Assembly (NCBI RefSeq): GCF_904846065.1
Contig: NZ_CAJGZV010000001.1
Span: 1,302,001-1,366,000 of the forward strand
Direction: 5' to 3'
Length of the DNA stretch: 64,000 nt
Source: Psychrobacter immobilis
Lineage (GTDB): Bacteria; Pseudomonadota; Gammaproteobacteria; Pseudomonadales; Moraxellaceae
Shown here: positions 19,221 through 28,595 of the stretch, piece by piece
Layout: the number at the start of each line of letters is the position of its first letter
Numbering within the stretch: the first letter of the stretch is position 1
Position numbers and translations under genes: made by a program
The notes under the pieces: model-generated
Databases searched by the model: none
Seen by the model: the letters and a program-made list of their open reading frames with translations, nothing else
Told to the model about the DNA's origin: nothing

Positions 19221-19994
19221 TTAACGGATAGGCGTCAATACTTGCCCACGGCAACTATCAGTACTCGCATCTAATGTCTCATATTGCTTATAATAGCTGA
19301 CGATCAGCTCTTCTAAAGCGACATTGGTCTGTGAATCATGGGTATTGACGTATGCTTCGCGGGCTTGTTCAAGCCAACGATCTGCCATGCGGAAATGGAT
19401 GCCTGATTCCCGCCAGCCGCGCTCGCATTGGTTCGTAGCTGCCCAAATTAAAGCGACCTCGCTGAAAGCTATCTCTCGTGGTGCTGACTCGATACCACCA
19501 CTATCTTTTAGCGCGCTTAAGGTTGCCCATAGATCGGGGCGCATGAGAGCAGAGTTTGATGGTATGTCTTGAATAAGGTTGAGATCTTGTTCCTTGCCAT
19601 TTTTTAAGGTGGTCAAAATCGTCTCTGCTGCCTGTGCGGCTTGCTGCCCAGCAGGTGAACGACTATTCATGCTGTCTTGATGGAGGGCATAGTTAAGCCA
19701 AGCCTGAGCTTTATAGGCAAAGTACTGCTGACGCGCGCTCATATTTTCTTGTTGATATGCTTGTAACTCTGTCAACATACAGTTCATAGCACGTTGGCGC
19801 GTACTTTGGTATTTTGGGTGGTGAGACTGAGTTTGAACATCATTGGCACAGTGAGTAGCGTCATGGGTTACTGCCACTTCAGGAGTATGATGGCTCGCCG
19901 ATGCAACCGAGGTCATTGTCAGGAAAAAAACGGCTGATAATAAAGCCTTTATAGGCTGTTTATAATAGGCTGCTTTGTTGGCAGGATTAGGCAT
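19221..19994 (-). CDS. Periplasmic protein of unknown function, last gene of the DUF11 locus
   Basis: 257 residues from the ATG at 19994, chosen because GAGG lies nine bases before it; the frame extends 25 codons upstream. The signal peptide has a hydrophobic core A-L-L-S-A-V-F-F-L and ends at S-V-A-S-A-S. The mature part is helical and Gln/Ala-rich (K-A-Q-A-W-L-N-Y-A, R-P-D-L-W-A-T-L-S-A-L-K, E-V-A-L-I-W-A-A-T-N-Q-C-E-R-G-W-R). This resembles, by eye, the periplasmic helical domain that precedes OmpA domains in some beta/gamma-proteobacteria, but no OmpA domain is present. It lies 167 bases after the stop of the large barrel gene and probably belongs with it. Confidence 0.7.
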   Translation of the reverse strand: MPNPANKAAYYKQPIKALLSAVFFLTMTSVASASHHTPEVAVTHDATHCANDVQTQSHHPKYQSTRQRAMNCMLTELQAYQQENMSARQQYFAYKAQAWLNYALHQDSMNSRSPAGQQAAQAAETILTTLKNGKEQDLNLIQDIPSNSALMRPDLWATLSALKDSGGIESAPREIAFSEVALIWAATNQCERGWRESGIHFRMADRWLEQAREAYVNTHDSQTNVALEELIVSYYKQYETLDASTDSCRGQVLTPIR

Positions 19995-20160
19995 GATGCA
20001 AAACCTCATATTAAGCGGATCAGTATCAATATTGGTATTGGTACTTGCGGTTTTCGGCGCTGATCTCATCGCTTATTAAAATATATCTGTCATATAATAT
20101 GATGAACAGCGCGATAACGCCCGCATTGTCGTCAGATGATAACACGACAATGGGGATAAA

Positions 20161-23100
20161 TTACAATGTAGAGTGAGTCGTCAAACGCTGGTTCTTACGT
20201 GGATCATCACGTTTGAATAGGTCTTCGTCAAACTTGAAACGTAATCTAAAGTAAGCGCCTTCCATAGTGCTATCGTCATAAGCGATGTCTTCATCCTCAA
20301 AGCCCATGAAGTTATAACCTAGTGACAACCAAAGATTGGTCATCGGGCTATAGCCTACTTCCGCACCGAGCATATAAGACATATCATCTGCTTGTTTGTT
20401 CCAATAAGTGCCTGCTTGCAAGCCTACATCCCAGCGCTCACTGATGTCATATAGACCACGAGCATAAAGCGCATGGGCTGTATTGTCGCTACTGATATTA
20501 TCAGCATCAAACTGAGTATATTTACCTGCGTAACGGCCTGATAACGTCAACGGACGCGTTGGATGATAGTTACCACTCAATGACCAGATAACGGCGTCTT
20601 TTTGATAGGCGTCATCGCCAGTACTGTTATCATCTAAGCGATACTCAAGTTTGGCTAACATGTCTAACTGATTGCTATCATAATCACGATAAGCAGCTCC
20701 TAGCTGGAAACGATTAATCGTGCGATTGCCATCGTCATAATCGACGCGTGAATAGATGTCTTTGGCCAACAGAGTCACATCATCAGTATAGCGATAAGCA
20801 ATACCAGCGCTACCTAGCAATGTGTCACTGGTCTCACCCCAACGCTTCTCAAAACGCGCCGAGGCTTTATAATTTTCTTTCGCAAGATACTCTACACCAA
20901 TGCCAGCTGCCGTTGCGGTGTTTTCGGTATCGCCCTCTAATGATTCAACACGCTCAAATAAGGTGTTTAAAGTCAGACCTTCTTGAACATACCACTTGTT
21001 TTTTAGACCAATGGCCGCTTCCGCTTCGCGGGCACTGATAGCATCGCGCATGCGGTATTCGCTATAGACTTTGCCGTCTTTCATGTAGTTGGCGTCAAAA
21101 CCAAATACGGTACGCTGGCGTTCTTCAGTATCATCAAGACCATAGCTACCAGATAGACTGTTGATCAAGTCATGACGGGCGTATAGGCGACCTAAACCAC
21201 CTAGCAGCGTCTCGCCTCCGATGGAGGTGGCATTACGATTACTGTTCTCGATATCTTGCTCATATTCTGCAAATACTAAAGAGTCATTGAGCTTGGGCAA
21301 CCGTGCCGTGATACGAGCGCGGGCGGTAGTACCTTCAATATCTTTTTCAGAATCACTGACATTATTTAGCGCTGATTGATTGATAATATCGTCATTAAAG
21401 AGAGTGTTATCAGTCACATCTACGACGTCTGTTACCGCTTGGATATTGCGTGAAGCTGCCGTCGCATCTTGCTTATAATAACGTAAGCCAATCTCGCCAA
21501 CGATGTTGGTGCTCAAACGCTGTTCAATACTGGCTAAGACACCTTGGCGGCTAGCATCAGTGGTATGATCTTTAGTACGTACGCCTTCTAGTTTTAGCGC
21601 GGTCTTTTTGTCATTAATTAAATGAGTGACTTCGACGCCCGATTCAGCGCGCCCAGCAGTCTGCGGCGAGGCACCAGTCACGAAACCTTCGTCAGTATCG
21701 TTATAATAAGCTTTGGCACGAGTGTTTTTCTTGTTATCAAAGTCAAGCTCGATACGCAAGGCATTACCTTCTGCGTCCTGACCGTCTAATTCTGTCGCAT
21801 TGATTTGATTGCTTGGCTGAAAATTTGGATTCTCAGCTTTATTCATAGCGTATTCAGCGACCAGTTTTAGCTTATCGTTAAACTTGATAACGCTGTTGAC
21901 GCTAGCCAGCTCTTCTTTGTTAAGAGGGTCATCACTGTTGACATAGCTACCACCGATGGCGACTTTATCAGTCAACTGCTGCTTGGCAGCAATGCCACCG
22001 ACCAAGTATTTTTCGCCGCCTTCGTCTACTTCTACAGTGACTCGTAGATAAATAGGGTTGCCATCGATGTCTTGGCTAGCGATAGGGGCTTTTAAAAATA
22101 AGCTGCGGCTGATAGGGTCAATTTCATAATCGGCAAAGCGGGTAAGGGTCTCACGGCTAATGATCAAGCCTGGATTGTTGGCATCACGAGTGATCACTTC
22201 GACAGTTTCTGAGTTTTCTAATACGGCGTCAAAGTTTTCAGCCAATGGATAAGGGCCTGAGATACCAAGACCACGAGTCTCATTGACGCGCTGGCTGGTA
22301 CTGGTCTCCGCGACAAAGGCGGTAATACGAGTATTGCTATCTTCATACTGGGCTTTTAGGCCAGTCAACGTACGGTTATATTGACCTAATTTAATACCTT
22401 CATCGTTATCGATTTGAGTTTTTAAGTCGCCATACATAGCAAATGAGCGGCCCTTGTCCAAGCGCACATAGAGTTTGCTGGTAGATTGCGCATCAAAGCC
22501 TTTGGCTGATGAATCACCATAGACAGGATAGTATTCGCCAGGCTCGATATCACGGAACAGACGCTCGCCTTTTTTGTCGCTGTCATAAGCCAAAGTGAGC
22601 AAATAATCGCCACGTACTTTGCCTTTAAGGAACATCGCGGCGCGACCAGAAGCGGTATAGTCATCGTTACCAGCGAAATCATTGAGCTCTTGCTCAAAAG
22701 CGCCTTGGGCGTCAGTAATGCTGCTGCCATCAAAGTCTTTAAGTGAGATTGCGCCTTCGACGATGCCGACGGCAATGAGAGGACGTAATTGCGCGGTAAA
22801 TTGTAACGGGATAATCTGTTTACTGCTACCAGTGTCGATGACCAACTCACCTTTACCCGGCACACTTGGTGCAGTCACGGGTATGAGTAGCTCACCACCT
22901 GAGACAATAACTTGCGTACCAGCTTGATCTTTACTGCTGTCATTAAGATTGATACGGCCGATATTGGTATCGATAGTGATAGGTGTTGAGGCGATATAAG
23001 GACGGCCATCACGGTCTTTTAGGCTAATAACGACTTGATAATCGCTAACACCATCTGCCGGTACTAGCAGCGCTTGAGTACGGTAGTCAATGGCTTGTAA

Positions 23101-25494
23101 ACTGTCTGGCGTTGATACTTTAATGGTTTGCTCAGAGATAATTTTGCCATTCACGTCAGTAGCGACACCGCGCAAGATATTGTTACCGCGATTTAAGTCG
23201 ACGGCATAGTAATCAAAGGCAGTCACATTCTGTTTTTCTTGCTCAGCAGTTTTGCCGATTTGTTGTTCTGATACTGCTTTTCCATTAGCATATAGTGTAA
23301 ATATTGAACCTAGTGGCGCTTGCACTTGTACCATTTGTTTATAAGTGCTGAGCTGTTGACCTTCGTTTAAATTGATAAAAGCCACGTCATTGTTAGCCAC
23401 TTCTTTGAGATATTCTTCCAGCTCTTTTTCTACTGGCGGTGCTACCGTAGTGACGGTCATATCAACACGATTGGCGGCTGGATTGATCATCTCATTGACG
23501 ATAGCAGAGTCACAGTTGCTGCCCAGATCTAAGTCGCCATTGATGTTGCAGCCACTGGCGTCTACATTATCATCGTAGTCACGATTGTAGTCAGGATCTA
23601 GGGTTAGCTCGGTTTTTACTGCTTGCTCAAGGCTATCATTCTTAGCGCTTACTGATTTGCTACGAGCGACAAGCTCTGTATTCAAACGCTCAGTGCTATC
23701 GCCCATACCGACCACGATACCGAAATCGGCACGATGTAATTCGCCATATTTTAAGTCAACGAAACGGCTGCCAGCATCGCCCGCATTGCGATTACTTTGA
23801 GTGACCATCTCGGTTGAGTGAGGGATGGTGGTGCGGTCAACTTTTAAGACGTGAGTTTTGGCACTGACACCATAGAAGTTATACTTACCTTCAGGATCAG
23901 TCACGACAAAGTTACCATTTTCCATGTAGATACGCACGCCTGCAACGCCAAGTTCGCCATCTTCTTTTTGTTGAATGCCATCACGGTTGATATCGTGGTA
24001 GACCTTGCCGATGATGATGCCATCAGTATTCATGACGCCGCGCTCTACTTCAATCTTCCACTGTGCTTCTCTTGAAACTAAGCTTTTACCTTGTTCATTG
24101 CTAGCAACGGCAGTCGCGCGGTTGATGCCATCACCGCCTAATGATGAGGCACCGATTAAGACACGGTAAGTAATTTTTTTACTTTCGCCATTTGCCATAT
24201 TACCTAAACTTAGCACCTGATATTTACCATCAGCTTTAAACTCAGTGGTTTGCGCTTGGTCGATACTGATATCAGCAGTTTGGTTGATACGTACACTACC
24301 ATCTACATAAGCAAAACCACGTGGTAGGGCATCTTTTAGTTGCACATCATAAGCGGTAGAGTTGCCACTATTGGTGATATTGATGGTGTAGCTAACATAA
24401 TCACCAAATTCAGCGCTTTTAACATCGCTTTCTTTGGTGACGACTAAGCTTGGGGTATCATCGACGATATTGATTTGTGTATCTAAGTCATCGATACGTA
24501 CGGTGAAGTCACCTTCGCTTGGTAGCTGCTCAGCGCCAGTGCCGACAGAAGGCGCGATACAGGCATCTAGACTTGCAGTCAACGTATCATTTGCTAGAGT
24601 CTGAATAAATTTGTCGTTGATAGCGTTGGCATTGTTTTGTGTTGGTGCTGATAGCTGATATTTACCAGTACTATTGCCCGTCTCAATCGCTTTCAATGCG
24701 TATTTGTCACCCGTCAACAAAGAGGTAATCGTGACCCATACTTGATCTGGCTTATCTAGCTGAACGTTACACTGCGCATAGCTGGCATCGATATAGATGT
24801 TTTCCTCGATTTGCGAGGTGGTTTTGTTTTCATCAAACTTAGGCGTTGTAAATTTGATTTCAGGCTCAACGATGATCAGTCTATCAATCGCGTTGACACT
24901 CGATACGGATGGGTCTTCTAGAACGACAGCGCCAATTTTAATATCTGCAGTATCGCCACTTTTGCCGTTAACATCTGATAAAGCTTGCACGATAAACTGG
25001 ATACTTTCACTGTGTCCAAGTTTGATTTGTGCGCTTAAATTATCGAAAATAACTTCAGTATCACCACTATCAACGACGCCGTTTTTATTTAGATCTTGAT
25101 AGACTTTTAAGTTTGAGAGCGTTGGCGATACAGCTAATGTTAGCTCAACAGTCTGGTTGCTATAGCTGGTATTGCTGAGGACATTTACCCAGTTGACCAA
25201 GGCGTTAGGCATAACGGTAAGTAACGGCTGTTGAGTGAGTTCAATACCGTATTCAGGAAGGTCTGAAGCTTTGACTTGTACTTGGTTTGAGGTGCTAGAT
25301 ATTGCGACCTCATTTTGATTGCCAAGGTTATAGCTAGCGTTTGCAATATTGTTAATGATTTGCAGATTAGGGTTTGCTGCATCAGCTGCAATCGCGATAT
25401 TTGATTGCATAAGCAACATTGCCAATGACAGCGCAGAGATCTTCGCTGAACACAATGCAGTACGATTAGACGGTGTCATGGTAGATAGAGTCAT
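20161..25494 (-). CDS. Giant DUF11 / SdrD-like / beta-barrel outer-membrane protein
   Basis: 1,777 residues from ATG 25494 (the longer frame starts at TTG 25509). A signal peptide ends near residue 37 (S-N-I-A-I-A-A-D). Next comes an I-N-N-I-A-N-A-S-Y motif (47-55). One DUF11 repeat lies at about 350-490 (S-L-V-V-T-K-E-S-D then Y-T-I-N-I-T-N-S-G-N), and an SdrD B-like/carboxypeptidase-regulatory-like module at about 505-580 (V-Y-H-D-I-N-R-D-G-I-Q with V-T-D-P-E-G-K-Y-N-F). Ig-like segments follow to about 960. The last ~800 residues alternate polar and aromatic residues as outer-membrane strands do (L-Y-V-R-L-D-K-G-R-S-F-A-M-Y-G-D-L; C-terminal A-Y-F-R-L-R-F-K-F). Likely a surface anchor or exporter for the neighbouring DUF11 proteins; that role is inference. 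Confidence 0.85.
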   Translation of the reverse strand: MTLSTMTPSNRTALCSAKISALSLAMLLMQSNIAIAADAANPNLQIINNIANASYNLGNQNEVAISSTSNQVQVKASDLPEYGIELTQQPLLTVMPNALVNWVNVLSNTSYSNQTVELTLAVSPTLSNLKVYQDLNKNGVVDSGDTEVIFDNLSAQIKLGHSESIQFIVQALSDVNGKSGDTADIKIGAVVLEDPSVSSVNAIDRLIIVEPEIKFTTPKFDENKTTSQIEENIYIDASYAQCNVQLDKPDQVWVTITSLLTGDKYALKAIETGNSTGKYQLSAPTQNNANAINDKFIQTLANDTLTASLDACIAPSVGTGAEQLPSEGDFTVRIDDLDTQINIVDDTPSLVVTKESDVKSAEFGDYVSYTINITNSGNSTAYDVQLKDALPRGFAYVDGSVRINQTADISIDQAQTTEFKADGKYQVLSLGNMANGESKKITYRVLIGASSLGGDGINRATAVASNEQGKSLVSREAQWKIEVERGVMNTDGIIIGKVYHDINRDGIQQKEDGELGVAGVRIYMENGNFVVTDPEGKYNFYGVSAKTHVLKVDRTTIPHSTEMVTQSNRNAGDAGSRFVDLKYGELHRADFGIVVGMGDSTERLNTELVARSKSVSAKNDSLEQAVKTELTLDPDYNRDYDDNVDASGCNINGDLDLGSNCDSAIVNEMINPAANRVDMTVTTVAPPVEKELEEYLKEVANNDVAFINLNEGQQLSTYKQMVQVQAPLGSIFTLYANGKAVSEQQIGKTAEQEKQNVTAFDYYAVDLNRGNNILRGVATDVNGKIISEQTIKVSTPDSLQAIDYRTQALLVPADGVSDYQVVISLKDRDGRPYIASTPITIDTNIGRINLNDSSKDQAGTQVIVSGGELLIPVTAPSVPGKGELVIDTGSSKQIIPLQFTAQLRPLIAVGIVEGAISLKDFDGSSITDAQGAFEQELNDFAGNDDYTASGRAAMFLKGKVRGDYLLTLAYDSDKKGERLFRDIEPGEYYPVYGDSSAKGFDAQSTSKLYVRLDKGRSFAMYGDLKTQIDNDEGIKLGQYNRTLTGLKAQYEDSNTRITAFVAETSTSQRVNETRGLGISGPYPLAENFDAVLENSETVEVITRDANNPGLIISRETLTRFADYEIDPISRSLFLKAPIASQDIDGNPIYLRVTVEVDEGGEKYLVGGIAAKQQLTDKVAIGGSYVNSDDPLNKEELASVNSVIKFNDKLKLVAEYAMNKAENPNFQPSNQINATELDGQDAEGNALRIELDFDNKKNTRAKAYYNDTDEGFVTGASPQTAGRAESGVEVTHLINDKKTALKLEGVRTKDHTTDASRQGVLASIEQRLSTNIVGEIGLRYYKQDATAASRNIQAVTDVVDVTDNTLFNDDIINQSALNNVSDSEKDIEGTTARARITARLPKLNDSLVFAEYEQDIENSNRNATSIGGETLLGGLGRLYARHDLINSLSGSYGLDDTEERQRTVFGFDANYMKDGKVYSEYRMRDAISAREAEAAIGLKNKWYVQEGLTLNTLFERVESLEGDTENTATAAGIGVEYLAKENYKASARFEKRWGETSDTLLGSAGIAYRYTDDVTLLAKDIYSRVDYDDGNRTINRFQLGAAYRDYDSNQLDMLAKLEYRLDDNSTGDDAYQKDAVIWSLSGNYHPTRPLTLSGRYAGKYTQFDADNISSDNTAHALYARGLYDISERWDVGLQAGTYWNKQADDMSYMLGAEVGYSPMTNLWLSLGYNFMGFEDEDIAYDDSTMEGAYFRLRFKFDEDLFKRDDPRKNQRLTTHSTL

Positions 25495-25658
25495 ATGTCG
25501 CTTATCCAATAAAATATTAGTGAGGGTAAGGGTAGAGATTCTCTAGCTTGGCTAATATAAAAGAATTAGGTCAAGCTAGAGGGGATCTATAAGCAACTTT
25601 TGCTGCTTGTAAGTTTTGAATATAGGTAAAGTAGTATCTTTACTTTCCTCATTAACTT

Positions 25659-27806
25659 TTAAGGTTTTGGCGTTACTGTTGTAGCATTAGCCTTGATTTT
25701 AACTGAGAATTGCAGGGTTGCAGTGTCAGTAGGGGCAAGTTTAGTTACTCCAGCTTCGATAGCAGTACCAGTGTTAGTTACGCTGCCTGCTGTAGAGTTT
25801 GTACTAGAAACCGAAATGGTACCGTCATTTTTGTAGTCAGCACTATTTGAGAATCTAGATAACAAATCTGAAATGGTAACATCTGTGATATCAAAACCTA
25901 CTGGTTTAGCTGAGAAAGTGTTTTCAGCTGTTATACGATAGATAACACATTGATTAGGGGTAGCTAACAGAGTAGCAATACCCATTGATTCACTACCATC
26001 TAGAGTACCATTACAGTTTGTATCTATGGCTTGCTGTTTTAGTAGCTTTAAGCCTTTAACGTTGGTTGTATCAGTAATTACGAAACCACCTGTTGTAGGC
26101 GCATCAGTACCACCTGGAATCAAGGTTACTGTAGTAGTTTCGCTCGCAGCTGCTGGAGAATTAGCTTCATTTGAAGCACTTGGCGCATTTGTTGATGAAA
26201 CTTCATATTTTATAGTTACAGTACTTTCAGAAGCCATACCTGGGAACGGAGTAGTTCCATTTACAGCATTCTTAAGATCATATATGCCATCTGCAGGAGC
26301 GTTAGGGAATGTAAAATCCTGAGCGGTACCATTTTTTGGTTTGTAAGTTATAGTGACAGGTGTTGTAAGGTTTACAGCAGCACTACCAGCATTGTCCACA
26401 ATTTTAAATTTCACTTCGCCAGCAGTATCACCTTCAGTCTCTTTACCAGTGTTGGTAATGATAGTTTCATGCTTGGCTTGCGTATTAGTTGGACTAGCAG
26501 ACGTAGTGTTTGGGACTTCTTTAGTCGTTGCTCCAGTTAAGGTTAGCCCACGCTCGTTAGATGTCAACGGTGCTGTTGAATCGCCGCCAGCTGTAGCTGG
26601 AGTACTGCCATCCTGAACTTCAGAATCACCTGCTGTAGGATAGAAAGTACCAGTGTTCTGTGCACCAACTTCAGAGTCTGTACTATCAGTTACGATATCA
26701 TCAATAGTACTTGCATCTTCATCTAAGTCATCTTTAACACTCGCATGGTTAACGGTACTTTTAGCTAGAGTCTCAGTAGTATCTTGTTGTACCTCAAATG
26801 TAATAGTAACTTTGGCATTAACTGCTAAGTTCACACCAGTGACCACAAAGCCATCTAGAACACCAGACCCTACTGTACCAGCGCCTTGAGTATTCTCTAC
26901 TACTGTGCCAACATCTGATTTAACTGTGCCTGGTACAAGTTTAAGACCTAAAGGTAGGTTATCAATGATAGTTGCATTAGTTGCAGCCGCAGAATAGGCT
27001 GTTTGACTGTTAGTAACAACGATTTTATAAGTGGCTTTAGAAGTATTGTCTTGCTTATTAATCGTACCTGTTACTGACTTTACAATGCTAAAGACTGGTA
27101 ATACGGTATTAGAATAGTCAAAGTTGGTTAAAGATTTCTTAGTTGGAGCAGCAGTAGCTAAGTAATCACTAACAGCAGTTAATGTTAAGTTTTGCTTATC
27201 TGCGCCTTTGTTATCTTTCGTTTTAGCATTAACGACGATTTCCGCATACTGACCAGCTTGTAGCTCAATCTTGTTAGCGTTAAAGGTTGAAAAAGGTTGG
27301 TCTGTTACTGTTGTAACAGCTGTGCCACCACCCGTATTGAATATCTTGTAACTTACTGTTGTTTTACTAAAGTCATAATTTTTATCGTCAGTAGGTGTAG
27401 CTGGAATATCTCCTGTAGCCCCATTTTGAGCTAAGGTCATAGTATATTTATCTGTAAAGTTACCTGAGTTAGTCAAAGTATGGTTGAAAGCTACAAAGCC
27501 ATTAGGCGTTACTTTTAAGCCTTCGTTTTTATCATCATCATTCACTGCTCCGGTTGCTAAGGCAGCATCTTTAATAGTAGCTACAAGAGAAAAAGCAGCT
27601 GTTTCTGTTACTGTTATAGTAACTTGATTAGATTTTACTTCTTTTTGATCAATTTCGCCTACTTTGTATGTTGCGCTTGCTACGTTATTGATAGTTGCTT
27701 CACCGCCAAGAGACTGTGTGGTTTTTGCCATAGCCCCAGTAGAGATACCCATTACCGCAGCAACACCAACGGCTAACAGGCTATAATTAAAATTATTTGA
27801 TTTCAT
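25659..27806 (-). CDS. Exported DUF11-repeat surface protein
   Basis: 715 residues with a signal peptide ending near A-M-A-K (about 28). At 39-62 it has I-N-N-V-A-S-A-T-Y-K-V-G followed by S-N-Q-V-T-I-T-V, the same motif as in the giant barrel protein. At least two DUF11-like repeats follow (F-S-I-V-K-S-V-T-G near 238 with Y-K-I-V-V-T-N-S; G-L-K-L-L-K-Q-Q-A-I-D then N-Q-C-V-I-Y-R-I-T-A-E-N at 618). It is strikingly Thr/Asn/Ala/Val-rich with few Cys and Arg, like secreted structural proteins. No membrane anchor or barrel of its own. AGGA precedes the ATG. Same strand as, and 165 bases from, the barrel gene. Confidence 0.82.
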   Translation of the reverse strand: MKSNNFNYSLLAVGVAAVMGISTGAMAKTTQSLGGEATINNVASATYKVGEIDQKEVKSNQVTITVTETAAFSLVATIKDAALATGAVNDDDKNEGLKVTPNGFVAFNHTLTNSGNFTDKYTMTLAQNGATGDIPATPTDDKNYDFSKTTVSYKIFNTGGGTAVTTVTDQPFSTFNANKIELQAGQYAEIVVNAKTKDNKGADKQNLTLTAVSDYLATAAPTKKSLTNFDYSNTVLPVFSIVKSVTGTINKQDNTSKATYKIVVTNSQTAYSAAATNATIIDNLPLGLKLVPGTVKSDVGTVVENTQGAGTVGSGVLDGFVVTGVNLAVNAKVTITFEVQQDTTETLAKSTVNHASVKDDLDEDASTIDDIVTDSTDSEVGAQNTGTFYPTAGDSEVQDGSTPATAGGDSTAPLTSNERGLTLTGATTKEVPNTTSASPTNTQAKHETIITNTGKETEGDTAGEVKFKIVDNAGSAAVNLTTPVTITYKPKNGTAQDFTFPNAPADGIYDLKNAVNGTTPFPGMASESTVTIKYEVSSTNAPSASNEANSPAAASETTTVTLIPGGTDAPTTGGFVITDTTNVKGLKLLKQQAIDTNCNGTLDGSESMGIATLLATPNQCVIYRITAENTFSAKPVGFDITDVTISDLLSRFSNSADYKNDGTISVSSTNSTAGSVTNTGTAIEAGVTKLAPTDTATLQFSVKIKANATTVTPKP

Positions 27807-27857
27807 ATAGATATCCTAAAATTAGAAGAGCAAGATTTTGTGAGTTGAAGGAGAGGT

Positions 27858-28322
27858 CTAGTTGACGATTGTATTAAGTGCCACGGCGGCAGACTTCTGT
27901 GCTGGTAATAACTTGATATTCCAGCGCAGGGTACGGTATTCAGAAAACGGAATTTTGACCATTTTGCCATTGACTTTACGCATCAGTGGCATATCGGCAT
28001 AGTTCTTGCCATCGATACTGGCTTGAGCACTGGTAGGATTAGCTTCACCAGTGAAAGCCATATTGGCAGGGATAGGCAATACGACCGCCAGATCTTGGAT
28101 ATCTTTGTTAATAATATTGCTATAGGTTGCTTTGTACTGAATGACCGTACCCGCTGGAGCATTACGAACTGGTAGATAAGAGATCTTACCTTCGGCGTTT
28201 TTGGTGACTTGATTGGCTGTTAAATCCATTTTTAAGGCATCATTGGCGTGAGCAGCACTTAGTGCTATTACCGACGCTAAGCTTGCTAATATGGCACTGC
28301 GTAAAAAATTAAAACCTTTCAT
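27858..28322 (-). CDS. Small exported DUF11-like protein
   Basis: 154 residues. The signal peptide (I-L-A-S-L-A-S-V-I-A-L-S-A-A-H-A-N) is followed by one domain resembling a single DUF11 repeat: G-T-V-I-Q-Y-K-A-T-Y-S-N, L-A-V-V-L-P-I-P-A-N-M-A-F, and a C-terminal L-R-W-N-I-K-L-L-P-A-Q-K-S. That order (conflict, proposition, decoration strands) is the same as in the repeats of its larger neighbours. AAGGA stands before the ATG. It is 51 bases upstream of the 715-residue gene, so the two are very likely co-transcribed. It might be a subunit or chaperone-like partner; unproven. Confidence 0.8.
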   Translation of the reverse strand: MKGFNFLRSAILASLASVIALSAAHANDALKMDLTANQVTKNAEGKISYLPVRNAPAGTVIQYKATYSNIINKDIQDLAVVLPIPANMAFTGEANPTSAQASIDGKNYADMPLMRKVNGKMVKIPFSEYRTLRWNIKLLPAQKSAAVALNTIVN

Positions 28323-28513
28323 ATCGTATTCCTTGCTTAAACCATTATTATCAAGTCAATCTTGACTTCGTCCCATGCAATGTAAAAACTGCAATCAACT
28401 ATGAATAAGAGATGCTGATAAAGTTAGAATTGTTCCTTAATGTGATTGTCACGCAAACAATACAAATATTCACCACAAAAACGACAAATGGTATTTTGGA
28501 GTACACAAACGGT

Positions 28514-28543
28514 AAAAGCCCTATCTATAGAGATAGGGCTTTT
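28514..28543. terminator. Perfect hairpin terminator within the DUF11 locus
   Basis: Arms AAAAGCCCTATCT and AGATAGGGCTTTT (13 bp, perfect) around ATAG. It sits between the 694-residue gene and the 154-residue gene, so it splits the locus into two transcription units, or attenuates the downstream part. Confidence 0.85.
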
Positions 28544-28595
28544 GTCAGTAAAAAATATTTTTTAGAGTTGATAATATAGCAAGGGGGAATAGTTA

